The translations under genes were made by a program, and so were the position numbers. Of a stretch of DNA of 64,000 nucleotides, positions 27,774-41,415 are shown in pieces; the first letter of the stretch is position 1; each line of letters opens with the position of its first letter. The notes under the pieces were generated by a model, which did not search any database, was not told where the DNA came from, and saw only the letters and a program-made list of their open reading frames with translations. Origin of the DNA: Pseudomonas sp. 7SR1 (lineage in GTDB: Bacteria > Pseudomonadota > Gammaproteobacteria > Pseudomonadales > Pseudomonadaceae); contig NZ_LT707064.1 in assembly GCF_900156465.1 (NCBI RefSeq), forward strand, positions 3,735,001 through 3,799,000. Reading direction: 5' to 3'.

Positions 27774-27992
27774 TTAGCGAGCGCGGTAAGTGATGCGCCC
27801 TTTGCTCAAGTCATAGGGCGTCAGCTCGACGCGCACTTTGTCACCGGTCAGAATACGAATGTAGTTCTTGCGCATCTTGCCGGAGATATGCGCGGTAACG
27901 ACGTGCCCATTTTCCAACTCCACGCGAAACATGGTGTTGGGCAGGGTGTCGACGACAGTGCCTTCCATTTCGAAGCTGTCTTCTTTCGACAT
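27774..27992 (-). CDS. infA: translation initiation factor IF-1
   Basis: A 72-aa OB-fold protein that binds the ribosomal A site and helps assemble the initiation complex. The sequence [20 protein letters not shown] and the [15 protein letters not shown] core are diagnostic. The ATG at 27992 gives the universal length; the longer open frame upstream is not IF-1-like. It sits downstream of bpt on the same strand after a 159-base gap and has its own terminator. Confidence 0.98.
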
Positions 27993-28151
27993 GCAGTAAA
28001 GCCCTCGGTATCCAGTGAATGGCCCGGTGCAACTGCGCCAGGCAAAAGCGGCGTGCATTGTGCCCGAAAAAGGGGGGGCAAGCCAAGGGGTTCTTGGGGG
28101 CGTTCTCTGTTGGTTCTTTATCGCGGTAGGGAAGCCCATCGAGAGCGTCCT

Positions 28152-28859
28152 CTAGTTGAGAACCACCCAACGCTGGTTGATCAGCAATTCGATAGGCCGA
28201 TATTGGGTCTTGTAGTTCATTTTTTTGCAGTTCTTGATCCAGTAGCCCAGGTATACCGCTTCCAGGCCCAGGCGCCGGGCTTCGGCGATCTGCCAGAGAA
28301 TGGCAAACCGTCCCAGGCTACGCCGCTCCTCGTTGGGCTCGTAGAAGGTGTACACGGCGGAAAGGCCGTTGGGCAGCAGGTCCGTCACGGCAATGGCCAC
28401 CAGTCGTCCTTCGAGGCGGAACTCATAAAAACGGGAGAAGGGCAGGTCGCGAACCAGGAAGGTGGAGAACTGATCGCGGCTGGGCGGGTACATGTCGCCG
28501 TCGGCATGGCGCTGCTCTATATAGCGTTGGTACAGGTCGAAATATTCTTCGCTGAACTGTGGTTTGGCCGGCCGCACCTGGATGTCGGCGTTGCGTTTGA
28601 AGATGCGCTTCTGCTGGCGATTGGGCGTGAACCGCGCTACGGGTATGCGGGCGGGCACACAGGCGTTGCAATGCTGGCAATGAGGCCTGTAGAGGTGGTC
28701 GCCGCTGCGACGGAAACCCATTTCCGACAGGTCAGCGTAGACATGCACGTCCATGGGCTGGCTAGGGTCGAGGAACAGCGTCGTGGCCTGCTCCTCCGGC
28801 AGATAACTGCAAGAGTGGGGCTGAGTGGCATAGAACTTCAAACGCGCCAACTCGGTCAT
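28152..28859 (-). CDS. bpt: aspartate/glutamate leucyltransferase
   Basis: Aminoacyl-tRNA-protein transferase of the Bpt/Ate1 family (235 aa) that adds leucine to proteins starting with Asp or Glu and so marks them for ClpS-ClpAP. The cysteine-rich N-terminal motif [15 protein letters not shown] and the GNAT-like C-terminal half ([20 protein letters not shown]) are characteristic. The ATG at 28859 ([12 protein letters not shown]) fits the family; a start ten codons upstream is unlikely. It lies 67 bases after aat on the same strand. Confidence 0.94.
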   Translation of the reverse strand: MTELARLKFYATQPHSCSYLPEEQATTLFLDPSQPMDVHVYADLSEMGFRRSGDHLYRPHCQHCNACVPARIPVARFTPNRQQKRIFKRNADIQVRPAKPQFSEEYFDLYQRYIEQRHADGDMYPPSRDQFSTFLVRDLPFSRFYEFRLEGRLVAIAVTDLLPNGLSAVYTFYEPNEERRSLGRFAILWQIAEARRLGLEAVYLGYWIKNCKKMNYKTQYRPIELLINQRWVVLN

Positions 28860-28926
28860 GATCAACCCTCGGGCATAAGACGAAAACAAACTCTGGTTAA
28901 GTGTAAGCCACCAGCGCCAATGTCGC

Positions 28927-29607
28927 TCAGCAAACCCAGGTCGCCTGGTTGGGGCGGTCCAGATGGGCCTTGAGATAGCTGGCGAACGCGGTGCGTGGGA
29001 TCGATCGGGCGCCCAGGCTGTGCAGGTGCTCGGTAGGCATCTGGCAGTCTATCAGCACGAAACCGGCCGTCTTGAGGTGCTGGACCAGGGTCGCGAAGCC
29101 GAATTTAGAGGCATTGTCGGCCCGGCTGAACATGGACTCGCCAAAAAACAGCTGCCCCATGGCCAGGCCGTACAGGCCGCCCACCAGCTGGCCCTGGTCC
29201 CAGACTTCCACCGAATGGGCGAAGCCGCGTCGATGCAGTTCCAGATAGGCGGTTTGCATGGCCTCGGTGATCCAGGTCCCGTCGGCATAGGCGCGGGGCT
29301 CGGCGCAGGCCTTGATTACAGCAGCGAAGTCCTTGTCGAACGTCACTTCATAGCGTTGCTTGCGCAGAAGCTTGCCCAGGCTGCGCGAGACATGCAGTTC
29401 GTCGGGAAACAGAACGGTGCGTGGATCGGGTGACCACCACAGGATTGGCTGACCCTCGGAAAACCACGGGAAGCAGCCATGGCGGTAGGCCTGGATCAGC
29501 CGGTCGGCGGACAGGTCGCCACCAGCGGCCAGCAGCCCGTTGGGGTCGCGCATGGCTTTTTCCAGTGGTGGAAAATCGAGGGTGTTGCGTTGTAACCAAG
29601 TCAGCAT
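28927..29607 (-). CDS. aat: leucyl/phenylalanyl-tRNA--protein transferase
   Basis: N-degron pathway enzyme (226 aa) that transfers Leu or Phe from tRNA to the N-terminal Arg or Lys of proteins. Family signatures are [24 protein letters not shown] and [20 protein letters not shown] in the N-terminal half, and [21 protein letters not shown] in the second (each read in part). It is followed by bpt and preceded by trxB, all on the minus strand, and may form an operon with them. Confidence 0.96.
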   Translation of the reverse strand: MLTWLQRNTLDFPPLEKAMRDPNGLLAAGGDLSADRLIQAYRHGCFPWFSEGQPILWWSPDPRTVLFPDELHVSRSLGKLLRKQRYEVTFDKDFAAVIKACAEPRAYADGTWITEAMQTAYLELHRRGFAHSVEVWDQGQLVGGLYGLAMGQLFFGESMFSRADNASKFGFATLVQHLKTAGFVLIDCQMPTEHLHSLGARSIPRTAFASYLKAHLDRPNQATWVC

Positions 29608-29687
29608 GGGTGTCCGGGCTTGCAGAAGGGGAGGGGGCGGGCGCGTTCACATTCTGTTCGGATCGGCGCCCGCCCAAAGGTTAACCG

Positions 29688-30968
<1,281 letters not shown>

Positions 30969-33374
30969 TTGAAGAAATCCACCGCAGCACCCAAGACAGT
31001 CGTTCCGCTCTGGCGCCAGCAATTGCACTACCGGCTCAAGGAAGGTGCATTGATCGCCATCGGGGCCTTGTGCCTGTTCCTGATGATGGCCTTGCTGACC
31101 TACGGCACGGATGATCCGGGCTGGAGCCACAACAGCAAGATCGACGACGTGCAGAACTTTGGCGGTCCGGCCGGCTCCTACAGCGCCGACATCCTGTTCA
31201 TGGTGCTGGGCTATTTCGCCTATATTTTCCCGCTGCTGCTGGCGATCAAGGCCTACCAGATCTTTCGCCAGCGCCACGAGCCGTGGCAGTGGAGCGGCTG
31301 GTTGTTCTCCTGGCGGCTGATCGGCCTGGTGTTCCTGGTGCTGTCGGGCGCCGCGCTGGCCCATATCCATTTTCATGCGCCCACCGGCCTGCCGGCCGGA
31401 GCCGGCGGTGCGCTGGGGGAAAGCCTTGGCGACCTGGCCAGGAATGCCCTGAACATCCAGGGCAGCACATTGCTGTTCATTGCCCTGTTTCTCTTTGGCC
31501 TGACCGTATTCACCGATCTTTCCTGGTTCAAGGTCATGGACATCACCGGCAAGATCACCCTCGACCTGATCGAGCTGATCCAGGGGGCGGTGAATCGCTG
31601 GTGGGCGGCGCGCACCGAGCGCAAGCAACTGGTGGCGCAACTGCGTGAGGTCGACGACCGCGTCCACGACGTGGTGGCGCCGACCGTCCCCGACAAGCGC
31701 GAGCAGGCCAAGGTCAAGGAGCGCCTGATCGAGCGTGAGCAGGCCTTGAGCAAGCACATGTCCGAGCGCGAGAAACAGGTGCCGCCGGTCATCACCATGG
31801 CCCCGGCCAAGGCGCCGGAGCCGAGCAAGCGCGTGCAGAAGGAAAAACAGGTGCCCCTGTTCGTCGACAGCGCGGTGGAAGGCACCTTGCCGCCGATTTC
31901 AATCCTCGATCCGGCCGAGAAGAAACAGCTCAACTATTCCCCCGAGTCCCTGGCGGCCGTCGGTCATCTGCTGGAGATCAAGCTCAAGGAGTTCGGGGTC
32001 GAGGTTTCGGTGGATTCGATCCACCCGGGGCCGGTCATCACCCGTTACGAAATCCAGCCGGCCGCCGGCGTGAAGGTCAGCCGCATCGCCAACCTCGCGA
32101 AGGACCTGGCGCGTTCGCTGGCCGTCACCAGCGTACGGGTGGTGGAAGTGATTCCGGGCAAGACCACCGTGGGTATCGAGATTCCCAACGAAGATCGCCA
32201 GATCGTGCGTTTCTCCGAGGTGCTCTCGACTCCCGAGTACGACAACCACAAGTCGCCGGTCACCCTGGCCCTGGGCCACGACATCGGCGGCAAGCCGGTC
32301 ATCACCGACCTGGCGAAGATGCCCCACCTGCTGGTGGCCGGTACCACCGGTTCGGGTAAGTCGGTGGGTGTGAACGCGATGATCCTGTCGATCCTGTTCA
32401 AGTCCGGCCCGGAAGACGCCAAGCTGATCATGATCGACCCGAAGATGCTCGAACTGTCGATCTACGAAGGCATTCCGCACCTGCTGTGCCCGGTGGTGAC
32501 CGACATGAAGGACGCCGCCAACGCCCTGCGCTGGAGCGTTGCCGAGATGGAGCGTCGCTACAAGCTGATGGCCAAGCTGGGCGTGCGCAACCTGTCGGGC
32601 TTCAACGCCAAGGTCAAGGAGGCCGAGGAGGCGGGCACGCCGTTGACCGACCCGCTGTACCACCGCGAAAGCATCCACGACGAGGCGCCGCTGCTGCACA
32701 AGCTGCCGACCATCGTGGTGGTGGTGGACGAATTCGCCGACATGATGATGATCGTCGGCAAGAAGGTCGAAGAACTGATCGCCCGGATCGCCCAGAAGGC
32801 CCGTGCGGCCGGTATCCACCTGATCCTCGCTACCCAGCGACCATCCGTGGACGTGATCACCGGCCTGATCAAGGCCAACATCCCGACTCGCATGGCGTTC
32901 CAGGTGTCGAGCAAGATCGACTCGCGCACCATCATCGACCAGGGGGGCGCCGAACAACTGCTGGGCCATGGTGACATGTTGTACATGCCACCGGGGACCA
33001 GCCTGCCAATCCGGGTGCACGGTGCGTTCGTTTCCGACGACGAAGTGCACCGGGTGGTGGAGGCGTGGAAACTGCGCGGCGCCCCCGAATACAACGACGA
33101 CATCCTCAACGGCGTCGAAGAGGCTGGCAGCGGCTTCGAAGGCGGTGGTGGCGGTGGCGACGAAGACGCGGAAACCGATGCGCTCTATGACGAAGCGGTG
33201 CAGTTCGTCCTGGAAAGCCGTCGGGCGTCGATTTCCGCCGTCCAGCGCAAGCTCAAGATCGGCTATAACCGCGCCGCCCGCATGATCGAGGCCATGGAAA
33301 TGGCCGGGGTCGTGACGGCCATGAACACCAACGGCTCGCGTGAAGTGCTGGCGCCGGGCCCGATGCGCGACTGA
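30969..33374 (+). CDS. ftsK: DNA translocase FtsK
   Basis: Septal DNA pump (801 aa) that aligns the chromosome dimer-resolution site with the division plane. Four membrane helices occupy about residues 20-175, followed by a short linker. The RecA-like motor has Walker A GTTGSGKS at 458-465 and Walker [13 protein letters not shown]. The C-terminal gamma winged helix ([20 protein letters not shown] onwards) reads KOPS sites. The start is a TTG at 30969 preceded by GGAAAAGAAG and gives [13 protein letters not shown]; the frame stays open upstream to 30870, but that extension is Arg-rich and not family-like. Confidence 0.95.
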   Translation: MKKSTAAPKTVVPLWRQQLHYRLKEGALIAIGALCLFLMMALLTYGTDDPGWSHNSKIDDVQNFGGPAGSYSADILFMVLGYFAYIFPLLLAIKAYQIFRQRHEPWQWSGWLFSWRLIGLVFLVLSGAALAHIHFHAPTGLPAGAGGALGESLGDLARNALNIQGSTLLFIALFLFGLTVFTDLSWFKVMDITGKITLDLIELIQGAVNRWWAARTERKQLVAQLREVDDRVHDVVAPTVPDKREQAKVKERLIEREQALSKHMSEREKQVPPVITMAPAKAPEPSKRVQKEKQVPLFVDSAVEGTLPPISILDPAEKKQLNYSPESLAAVGHLLEIKLKEFGVEVSVDSIHPGPVITRYEIQPAAGVKVSRIANLAKDLARSLAVTSVRVVEVIPGKTTVGIEIPNEDRQIVRFSEVLSTPEYDNHKSPVTLALGHDIGGKPVITDLAKMPHLLVAGTTGSGKSVGVNAMILSILFKSGPEDAKLIMIDPKMLELSIYEGIPHLLCPVVTDMKDAANALRWSVAEMERRYKLMAKLGVRNLSGFNAKVKEAEEAGTPLTDPLYHRESIHDEAPLLHKLPTIVVVVDEFADMMMIVGKKVEELIARIAQKARAAGIHLILATQRPSVDVITGLIKANIPTRMAFQVSSKIDSRTIIDQGGAEQLLGHGDMLYMPPGTSLPIRVHGAFVSDDEVHRVVEAWKLRGAPEYNDDILNGVEEAGSGFEGGGGGGDEDAETDALYDEAVQFVLESRRASISAVQRKLKIGYNRAARMIEAMEMAGVVTAMNTNGSREVLAPGPMRD

Positions 33375-33437
33375 CAACGACCTGGGCGGCCTGTCGGTGA
33401 CACGCCGCCCATCCCCCACGAATTCATGAGGACTCCC

Positions 33438-34061
33438 ATGCGCCTGATTCGCATGTTGCTGTTACCCGTACTGGCCCTGACCACGTTGTCGGCCCATGCC
33501 GATGAAAAGGACGTGGCGCGCCTGACCCAGTTGCTGGAGCGCTCCCAGACCCTGACCGCACGCTTTTCCCAGCTGACCCTCGATGGCAGCGGCACCCAAC
33601 TGCAGGAAACCGCCGGTGAAATGGCCCTGCAGCGTCCTGGCCTGTTCTACTGGCACACCGATGCGCCGGCCGAACAGCTGATGGTGTCCGATGGCAAGAA
33701 AGTCTCCCTGTGGGACCCGGACCTGGAGCAGGTCACTATCAAGACCCTCGACCAGCGCCTGACCCAGACCCCGGCCTTGCTACTGTCCGGCGATATCTCC
33801 AAGATCAGCCAGAGCTTCGACATCAGTGCGAAGGAAGCCGGTGGCGTGATCGACTTCACCCTCAAGCCCAAGACCAAGGACAGCCTGTTCGATAGCCTGC
33901 GCCTGTCGTTCCGCAATGGCCTGGTCAATGACATGCAACTGATCGACAGCGTCGGCCAGCGCACCAACATCCTGTTCACCGGTGTGAAGGCCAACGAGCC
34001 GATCGCCGTGTCCAAGTTCAAGTTCGACATCCCCAAGGGTGCCGATGTGATCCAGGAGTAA
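33438..34061 (+). CDS. lolA: outer-membrane lipoprotein carrier protein
   Basis: Periplasmic chaperone (207 aa) that carries lipoproteins from LolCDE to LolB. The signal peptide covers residues 1-21 (cleavage after LSAHA). The mature protein shows the LolA pattern, including [19 protein letters not shown] and the [18 protein letters not shown] segment. The ATG at 33438 has GAGG six bases upstream, which lies inside the sequence following an earlier ATG at 33426, so the later start is preferred. It follows ftsK by 63 bases, the usual order. Confidence 0.95.
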   Translation: MRLIRMLLLPVLALTTLSAHADEKDVARLTQLLERSQTLTARFSQLTLDGSGTQLQETAGEMALQRPGLFYWHTDAPAEQLMVSDGKKVSLWDPDLEQVTIKTLDQRLTQTPALLLSGDISKISQSFDISAKEAGGVIDFTLKPKTKDSLFDSLRLSFRNGLVNDMQLIDSVGQRTNILFTGVKANEPIAVSKFKFDIPKGADVIQE

Positions 34062-34072
34062 CCCCGTAGCCG

Positions 34073-34176
34073 CTGTGGGAGCGAGCTTGCTCGCGATAGC
34101 GTCGGATCAGTGGGAGTTGCGGTGACTGGCACACCGCTATCGTCGGATCGCCGCCCGGAGCAAGCTCGCTCGCGCA
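34073..34176. repeat. REP inverted pair, right arm degenerate
   Basis: The left unit CTGTGGGAGCGAGCTTGCTCGCGATAGC begins at 34073. The right unit (34150-34176) has diverged at several positions. A third GCTATCGTCGGATCG segment in the spacer partly repeats the left flank. Confidence 0.8.
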
Positions 34177-34243
34177 ATCGATTGTGGTGTTCAATTGTTT
34201 AACTGATCGGCAACAGGACCCGGCGGAGGTTTTGTAAATAATC

Positions 34244-35569
34244 ATGGACCTGTTTCGAAGTGCCCCGATCGCCCAGCCACTGGCTGCCCGCCTGCGTGCG
34301 ACCAACCTGGACGAGTACGTCGGCCAGGAGCATGTGCTCGCTCGCGGCAAGCCTTTGCGCGAAGCCCTGGAGCAGGGTGCGTTGCACTCGATGATTTTCT
34401 GGGGGCCGCCGGGGGTGGGCAAGACCACCCTGGCGCGGCTGCTGGCGGAAGTCTCGGACGCGCATTTCGAAACGGTCTCGGCGGTGCTGGCCGGGGTCAA
34501 GGAGATCCGCCAGGCGGTGGAAGTGGCCAAGCAGCAGGCTGGCCAGTACGGCAAGCGCACCATCCTGTTCGTGGACGAAGTGCACCGCTTCAACAAGTCG
34601 CAGCAGGATGCGTTCCTGCCCTACGTCGAGGACGGCACGCTGATCTTCATCGGCGCGACCACCGAAAACCCCTCGTTCGAACTCAACAACGCCTTGCTGT
34701 CCCGGGCGCGGGTCTATGTGCTCAAGAGCCTCGACGAGGCCGCGATGCGCAAGCTGGTGCAACGCGCATTGACCGAAGAACGAGGCCTGGGCAAGCGCAG
34801 GCTGAGCCTCAGCGATGAAGGTTTCCAGATGCTGGTGTCCGCCGCCGATGGCGATGGTCGCCGCCTGCTCAATCTGTTGGAGAACGCGTCGGACCTGGCC
34901 GAGGATGACAGCGAGATCGGCGTCGAGCTGCTGCAAAGCCTGCTGGGCGATACCCGGCGGCGTTTCGACAAGGGCGGCGAGGCGTTCTATGACCAGATCT
35001 CGGCGCTGCACAAATCCATCCGCGGTTCCAATCCCGATGCGGCCTTGTACTGGTTCGCGCGGATGATCGATGGCGGCTGCGATCCGCTGTACCTGGCGCG
35101 GCGGGTGGTACGCATGGCCAGCGAAGACATCGGCAATGCCGACCCGCGGGCCCTGAGCCTGTGCCTGGCGGCCTGGGACGTTCAGGAACGCCTCGGCAGC
35201 CCCGAAGGCGAGCTCGCCGTGGCCCAGGCCATTACCTACCTGGCCTGCGCGCCGAAAAGCAACGCGGTGTACATGGGCTTCAAGGCAGCGATGCGCAGCG
35301 CCACCGAGCACGGTTCCCTCGAAGTGCCACTGCACCTGCGCAACGCACCGACAAAGCTCATGAAGCAATTGGGCTATGGCGAAGAATACCGTTACGCCCA
35401 CGATGAGCCGGATGCCTATGCCGCCGGCGAAGACTATTTTCCCGAAGAGCTCGAACCCCAGTCGTTCTATCAGCCGGTGCCCCGTGGCCTCGAGTTGAAG
35501 ATCGGTGAGAAGCTCAATCACCTGGCGCAACTGGACCGCTCGAGTCCACGGCAGCGGAGAAAACCTTGA
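34244..35569 (+). CDS. rarA: replication-associated recombination protein RarA (MgsA)
   Basis: AAA+ ATPase (441 aa) of the RarA/MgsA/WRNIP1 family, which acts at stalled replication forks. Walker A GPPGVGKT is at residues 54-61 and Walker B is [16 protein letters not shown]. The C-terminal MgsA domain includes [20 protein letters not shown] and [17 protein letters not shown] segments (read here as [13 protein letters not shown]). It lies between lolA and crcB, the common gamma-proteobacterial arrangement lolA-rarA-serS. Confidence 0.96.
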   Translation: MDLFRSAPIAQPLAARLRATNLDEYVGQEHVLARGKPLREALEQGALHSMIFWGPPGVGKTTLARLLAEVSDAHFETVSAVLAGVKEIRQAVEVAKQQAGQYGKRTILFVDEVHRFNKSQQDAFLPYVEDGTLIFIGATTENPSFELNNALLSRARVYVLKSLDEAAMRKLVQRALTEERGLGKRRLSLSDEGFQMLVSAADGDGRRLLNLLENASDLAEDDSEIGVELLQSLLGDTRRRFDKGGEAFYDQISALHKSIRGSNPDAALYWFARMIDGGCDPLYLARRVVRMASEDIGNADPRALSLCLAAWDVQERLGSPEGELAVAQAITYLACAPKSNAVYMGFKAAMRSATEHGSLEVPLHLRNAPTKLMKQLGYGEEYRYAHDEPDAYAAGEDYFPEELEPQSFYQPVPRGLELKIGEKLNHLAQLDRSSPRQRRKP

Positions 35570-35940
35570 TTCCCCTGATCCTCGCAGTCTCCGCCGGCGG
35601 CATTGTCGGCACCTTGTTGCGTTTCGCCACGGGCAACTGGATCAATGCAAATTGGCCCCGACACTTCTATACCGCGACGCTGGCCGTTAATATCGTGGGC
35701 TGTCTGCTGATCGGCGTTCTATACGGTCTGTTTTTGATTCGCCCGGAAGTGCCCATCGAGGTGCGTGCGGGGCTGATGGTCGGCTTTCTTGGCGGCCTGA
35801 CGACTTTTTCATCCTTTTCACTGGATACGGTGCGCCTGCTGGAAAGCGGGCAGGTGCCGCTGGCCCTGGGCTATGCGGCCATCAGCGTATTCGGCGGGCT
35901 GCTCGCCACCTGGGCCGGCCTGTCCCTGACCAAACTTTGA
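35566..35940 (+). CDS. crcB: fluoride efflux channel CrcB/Fluc
   Basis: Small membrane protein (124 aa) with four membrane helices that works as a dual-topology dimer exporting fluoride. The signature [13 protein letters not shown] near residue 75 and the N-terminal [10 protein letters not shown] are intact. The start is TTG, overlapping the rarA stop as TTGA and preceded by GGAG, so translation is coupled to rarA. No fluoride riboswitch is expected or seen inside the operon. Confidence 0.95.
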   Translation: MIPLILAVSAGGIVGTLLRFATGNWINANWPRHFYTATLAVNIVGCLLIGVLYGLFLIRPEVPIEVRAGLMVGFLGGLTTFSSFSLDTVRLLESGQVPLALGYAAISVFGGLLATWAGLSLTKL

Positions 35941-35943
35941 TAA

Positions 35944-37236
<1,293 letters not shown>

Positions 37237-38631
37237 ATGGATTATCTGCCACTGTTCCATAACCTGCGCGGTAACCGCGTGCTGGTGGTGGGCGGCGGGG
37301 AAATTGCCTTGCGCAAATCCCGGCTGCTGGCCGATGCCGGCGCGTTGCTGCGGGTAGTCGCACCCGACATCGAACCGCAGTTGCGGGAACTGGTCAGTGG
37401 CAGCGGCGGCGAGTGTGTCCAGCGCGGTTACCTGGAGTCGGATCTGGACGGTTGCGGGCTGATCATTGCCGCCACCGACGACGAACCACTCAATGCCCAG
37501 GTCTCGGCCGACGCCCACAAGCGTTGCGTTCCGGTCAACGTGGTGGACGCGCCGGCCCTGTGCAGCGTGATCTTCCCGGCGATCGTCGACCGCTCGCCCT
37601 TGGTGATCGCGGTGTCCAGTGGCGGCGACGCGCCAGTGCTGGCGCGGCTGATCCGGGCCAAGCTGGAAACCTGGATTCCCTCGACCTATGGGCAGTTGGC
37701 CGGGCTGGCGGCGCGTTTTCGCAATCAGGTCAAGCAACTGTTTCCCGATGTCCAGCAGCGCCGGGCGTTCTGGGAAGAGGTGTTCCAAGGCCCTATCGCC
37801 GACCGTCAACTGGCCGGACAAGGCGGCGAAGCCGAGCGCTTGCTGCGGGAAAAGATCGACGGCCAGGCGCCGAACGCGCCGGGCGAAGTCTATCTGGTGG
37901 GTGCCGGGCCGGGTGATCCGGACCTGTTGACCTTCCGCGCCTTGCGCTTGATGCAGCAGGCGGACGTGGTGCTGTACGACCGCCTGGTGGCGCCGGCAAT
38001 CCTCGAACTGTGCCGGCGCGACGCCGAGCGCATCTACGTTGGCAAGCGCCGCGCCGAACACGCCGTGCCTCAGGATCAGATCAACCAGCAATTGGTCGAC
38101 CTGGCCCGTCAGGGCAAGCGCGTGGTGCGGTTGAAGGGCGGCGATCCGTTCATCTTCGGCCGTGGTGGCGAGGAGATCGAAGAGCTGGCGGCCCATGGCA
38201 TCCCGTTCCAGGTCGTCCCCGGCATCACCGCCGCCAGTGGTTGCGCGGCCTACGCCGGGATCCCGCTGACCCATCGCGACTACGCCCAATCGGTGCGTTT
38301 CATCACGGGCCATCTCAAGGACGGCACTAGCGACCTGCCATGGGCCGACCTGGTTTCACCGGCCCAGACCCTGGTGTTCTACATGGGCTTGGTCGGCCTG
38401 CCGATGATCTGCAACGAGCTGATCAAGCACGGTCGCGCGGCGGATACGCCGGCGGCGTTGATCCAGCAAGGCACCACGTCCAACCAGCGGGTCTTTACCG
38501 GCACTTTGGCGGACTTGCCACGGCTGGTGGCCGAGCACGAAGTGCATGCGCCGACCCTGGTGATCGTCGGGGAAGTGGTGCAACTGCGCGAGAAGCTGGC
38601 CTGGTTCGAAGGGGCTCAGGGGCAGGTCTAG
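37237..38631 (+). CDS. cysG: siroheme synthase CysG
   Basis: Bifunctional enzyme (464 aa) that makes siroheme from uroporphyrinogen III. Residues 1 to about 200 form the precorrin-2 dehydrogenase/ferrochelatase domain with the NAD-binding [13 protein letters not shown]. Residues from about 216 form the SAM-dependent uroporphyrinogen III methyltransferase, with [33 protein letters not shown] and the PGITAASG loop. Siroheme is needed by sulfite and nitrite reductases. The ATG follows the serS stop without a gap. Confidence 0.97.
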   Translation: MDYLPLFHNLRGNRVLVVGGGEIALRKSRLLADAGALLRVVAPDIEPQLRELVSGSGGECVQRGYLESDLDGCGLIIAATDDEPLNAQVSADAHKRCVPVNVVDAPALCSVIFPAIVDRSPLVIAVSSGGDAPVLARLIRAKLETWIPSTYGQLAGLAARFRNQVKQLFPDVQQRRAFWEEVFQGPIADRQLAGQGGEAERLLREKIDGQAPNAPGEVYLVGAGPGDPDLLTFRALRLMQQADVVLYDRLVAPAILELCRRDAERIYVGKRRAEHAVPQDQINQQLVDLARQGKRVVRLKGGDPFIFGRGGEEIEELAAHGIPFQVVPGITAASGCAAYAGIPLTHRDYAQSVRFITGHLKDGTSDLPWADLVSPAQTLVFYMGLVGLPMICNELIKHGRAADTPAALIQQGTTSNQRVFTGTLADLPRLVAEHEVHAPTLVIVGEVVQLREKLAWFEGAQGQV

Positions 38632-38648
38632 AAGGGCCGAGCTGCCTG

Positions 38649-38673
38649 CAATCGCGAGCCTGCTCGCGATTGG
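38649..38673. repeat. single REP palindrome
   Basis: CAATCGCGAGCCTGCTCGCGATTG is a self-complementary unit with an altered centre (CCTG), between the convergent cysG and glutathionyl-hydroquinone reductase genes. It could also act as a weak terminator. Confidence 0.7.
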
Positions 38674-38698
38674 CCTTCAGAGGCAATAAAAATCTGGA

Positions 38699-39703
38699 TC
38701 AATCCTCAGTCCCACGCCAAATCCCTTTCCCACTCAACCTTCCCCGATCATGGGCAACCCTGAAATCCTGCTGCGGCCCCTTGGGTACGATCCCGTTGGG
38801 GTTGATGGTCTTGTGGCTGCCATAGTAATGACGCTGGATGTGGGTGAAGTCCACGGTGTCGGCGATGCCCGGCCACTGGTACAGCTCCCGCAGCCAGTTC
38901 GACAGGTTCGGGTAGTCGGCAATGCGGCGCAGGTTGCATTTGAAATGGCCGAAATACACCGCGTCGAAACGGATCATGGTGGTAAACAGGCGGATATCCG
39001 CTTCGGTGAGGTATTCGCCGGTCAAGTAGCGTTGCAGGCCCAACAGCGCCTCCAGTCGGTCCAGTTCGGCGAACAGCTGGTCGAATGCCTGCTCATAGGC
39101 TTGCTGGGTGGTGGCGAAGCCGGCGCGATAGACCCCGTTGTTTACCGCCGGATAGATGCGCTCGTTCAGCGCGTCGATATCGTTGCGCAAGTGTTCGGGG
39201 TAGAGGTCCAGGGTATTGCCGGTCAAGCCATCGAACGCACTGTTGAACATGCGGATGATCTCCGCCGATTCGTTGCTGACGATACGTTGCCGTTGTTTGT
39301 CCCACAGCGCTGGAACGGTGACGCGGCCGGTATAGTCCGGCGTATCGGCGGTATAGCGCTGGTGCAGGAAACTCAGGTTGTCGAGTTTGTCGCCAGTCGA
39401 GCCGTGGGCCTTGTCGAAGGTCCAGCCGTTCTCCAGCATCAGGTAGCTGACCACCGAGACGTCGATCAGCTCTTGCAGGCCCTTGAGCTTGCGCAAGATC
39501 AGCGTGCGATGAGCCCAGGGACAGGCCAGGGACACATACAGATGGTAGCGCCCCGGTTCGGCGGCAAATCCACTATCACCCGTGGGACCGGCGCTGCCGT
39601 CGGCGGTGATCCAGTGACGGCGTTGCGCCTGTTCGCGCTGGAACGTGCCGTCCTTGCTTTCATACCACTGATCCTGCCAGCGGCCTTCGACTAACAAACC
39701 CAT
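38699..39703 (-). CDS. glutathionyl-hydroquinone reductase (YqjG/PcpF-like GST)
   Basis: A 334-aa member of the xi/omega-like glutathione transferases that remove glutathione from S-glutathionyl-hydroquinones. The catalytic C61 lies in LACPWAHRTLI, and the C-terminal SHKTINPNGIVPKGP segment is typical of the family. The ATG at 39703 has GAGGAG six bases upstream; a start at 39721 would include that site in the coding region. It lies 88 bases downstream of ybiB on the same strand, so co-transcription is possible. The physiological substrate is unknown. Confidence 0.9.
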   Translation of the reverse strand: MGLLVEGRWQDQWYESKDGTFQREQAQRRHWITADGSAGPTGDSGFAAEPGRYHLYVSLACPWAHRTLILRKLKGLQELIDVSVVSYLMLENGWTFDKAHGSTGDKLDNLSFLHQRYTADTPDYTGRVTVPALWDKQRQRIVSNESAEIIRMFNSAFDGLTGNTLDLYPEHLRNDIDALNERIYPAVNNGVYRAGFATTQQAYEQAFDQLFAELDRLEALLGLQRYLTGEYLTEADIRLFTTMIRFDAVYFGHFKCNLRRIADYPNLSNWLRELYQWPGIADTVDFTHIQRHYYGSHKTINPNGIVPKGPQQDFRVAHDRGRLSGKGIWRGTED

Positions 39704-39791
39704 CTCGATCTCCTCGGCCAATACACATTGGAGACGAGTCTATTCCGATAGGTTCGAACAAAAAGCGCAAAGGTTGGGCGTTGATGATCGA

Positions 39792-40793
39792 TTAAATCGA
39801 TCGATCTCGCGCTTCCCAATAGTGCCGGGCCTTCTCGAACGCTTCTTCGCGAGCCTGGCCCAGGCCGCGCAAGGCCAGGGCCATGGTGGCGATCAACGCG
39901 AGTCGGGGGTAGCTGTCTTCCACTTCGCCGCGCCAGACCGCCTTGAGGTGTTCGGGGTCGAGGCTTTCAGGCTTGACGTGGCGCTGCTCGGACAGCCGTG
40001 GCCATTCCTCATCCCAGCTCGTGCCGCCAGTGGTGCCATACAGATGATTGTCGGCGTCCGGGTTGATCTCGATCTCGCCGCCGTCGCCCTTGATGACGAT
40101 GGCCGTGTCTCCCAGCAGGCCACTGGCCTGGCGATGCACCGCCTGGTAACCGGGATGGAAGATGCTCTGCAGCCCGCAACGGGCGCCCAGCGGGTTGAGA
40201 AGGCGGGCCAGGGAATGGATCGGCGAGCGCAGGCCCAGGGTATTGCGCAGGTCGATCATATGCTGCATCCGGGGTGCCCAGTCCACCAACGGCATGAAGG
40301 CCAGGCCACCGTTGTCCAGCGCGGCACCGACCTGTGGCCAGTCGCGGCACAGTGGAATCTGCAGCGATTGCAGCAACTGTTCGGTGTAAAGCCGGCCCGC
40401 CGTATGGGCGCCGCCGCCATGCATGAAGATCCGCACCCCGTTCTGTCCCAGGCATTTGGCCGCCAGCAGGTACCACGGCAGGTGACGTTTCTTGCCGGCG
40501 TAGGTCGGCCAGTCCAGGTCCACGGCCAGGGCCGGTACCGCCAGGCGCTCGCGCAAGGCTTCGGTGAAGCCGGCCAGTTCCTCGGCGCTTTCTTCCTTGT
40601 GTCGCAACAGCATCAGGAAGGCGCCCAGCTGGGTATCCTCGACCGTTTCGTCCAGCACCATGCCCATGGCTTCCCGGGCTTCTTCGCGGGTCAGGTTGCG
40701 GGCACCGCGCTTGCCTTTGCCGAGGATGCGCACGAACTGGGCGAATGGGTGTTCGGCCGGGGTCTGGAGGGTCAGCGATGGGAAGTCGGTCAT
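39792..40793 (-). CDS. ybiB: YbiB/TrpD2-type protein (glycosyl transferase family 3 fold)
   Basis: A 333-aa protein of the YbiB family, which has the anthranilate phosphoribosyltransferase fold but, in E. coli, binds nucleic acids rather than making tryptophan. The N-terminal helical part (AQFVRILGKGKRGARNLTREEA) is the typical linking domain, and GGGAHTAGRLYTEQLL corresponds to the modified active-site loop. It overlaps tusE by 4 bases and ends the tusDCBE transcript, which suggests a tRNA- or RNA-related role, though that is only contextual. Confidence 0.85.
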   Translation of the reverse strand: MTDFPSLTLQTPAEHPFAQFVRILGKGKRGARNLTREEAREAMGMVLDETVEDTQLGAFLMLLRHKEESAEELAGFTEALRERLAVPALAVDLDWPTYAGKKRHLPWYLLAAKCLGQNGVRIFMHGGGAHTAGRLYTEQLLQSLQIPLCRDWPQVGAALDNGGLAFMPLVDWAPRMQHMIDLRNTLGLRSPIHSLARLLNPLGARCGLQSIFHPGYQAVHRQASGLLGDTAIVIKGDGGEIEINPDADNHLYGTTGGTSWDEEWPRLSEQRHVKPESLDPEHLKAVWRGEVEDSYPRLALIATMALALRGLGQAREEAFEKARHYWEARDRSI

Positions 40794-41125
40794 AGGCAGT
40801 TCGTCGGTTTGGGCAGGCCCGCCAGCCTGGCGGCGAGTTTGGCGGGCGTGCCTTTGAACAAGCGGTTCAGGTGCAGGCTGTTGCCTTTTTCCGTCCCCAA
40901 TTTCAGCGCGGTGTACTTGATCAGCGGCCGGGTGGCGGGAGAGAGCTGGAACTCATCGTAGAAGCTGCGCAACAGCTCGAGGATTTCCCAGTGTTCGGGG
41001 CCCAGCTCCATGCCTTCGGCAGCCGCCAGGGCAGCGGCCACGTCGGCCGACCAATCGTTGCGGTCGGCCAGGTAGCCGTCCTTGTCCAGCGCGATGGCGC
41101 GATCGCCCACGTTCAGCACATTCAT
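40790..41125 (-). CDS. tusE: sulfurtransferase TusE
   Basis: DsrC-family sulfur carrier (111 aa) that takes persulfide sulfur from TusBCD and hands it to MnmA. The essential penultimate cysteine, C110 (TNCL end), is present, as is the conserved segment WEILELLRSFYDEFQLSPATRPLIK (read in part). It overlaps tusB by 4 bases and ybiB by 4, forming a tightly coupled cluster. Confidence 0.95.
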   Translation of the reverse strand: MNVLNVGDRAIALDKDGYLADRNDWSADVAAALAAAEGMELGPEHWEILELLRSFYDEFQLSPATRPLIKYTALKLGTEKGNSLHLNRLFKGTPAKLAARLAGLPKPTNCL

Positions 41126-41415
41126 AGCCAGGTATTGACCTTGTCATGCCGGACCGACAGTTCGACGAAGGCCGGGTAATCGATGGCCACGATCCAGTCC
41201 GCAATCGCCAGGCCACGCGCCTGGGCATCTTCCAGAAGCACGAAGCGCTGCTGATGGAGGGCTTGCAGGGCCTGGAACGGCTGGGTGCCGGGCTGCAACG
41301 CATAAGTCGCGTCGCCACACAGCAGCAGCGCATCCTGGCTCCCCAGGATCCGCAGGCAACTGCCGAAGCGCTCGTCGCCGAAAGGCGAATGGGATAACAC
41401 ATGCAAAGTCGACAT
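41122..41415 (-). CDS. tusB: sulfurtransferase complex subunit TusB
   Basis: A 97-aa subunit of the TusBCD hexamer, part of the sulfur relay for 2-thiouridine in tRNA. Sequence such as SQDALLLCGDATYALQPG fits the DsrH/TusB family, and the position between tusC and tusE supports it. Its ATG overlaps the tusC stop by one base. Small and divergent in sequence; the context makes the assignment firm. Confidence 0.92.
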   Translation of the reverse strand: MSTLHVLSHSPFGDERFGSCLRILGSQDALLLCGDATYALQPGTQPFQALQALHQQRFVLLEDAQARGLAIADWIVAIDYPAFVELSVRHDKVNTWL

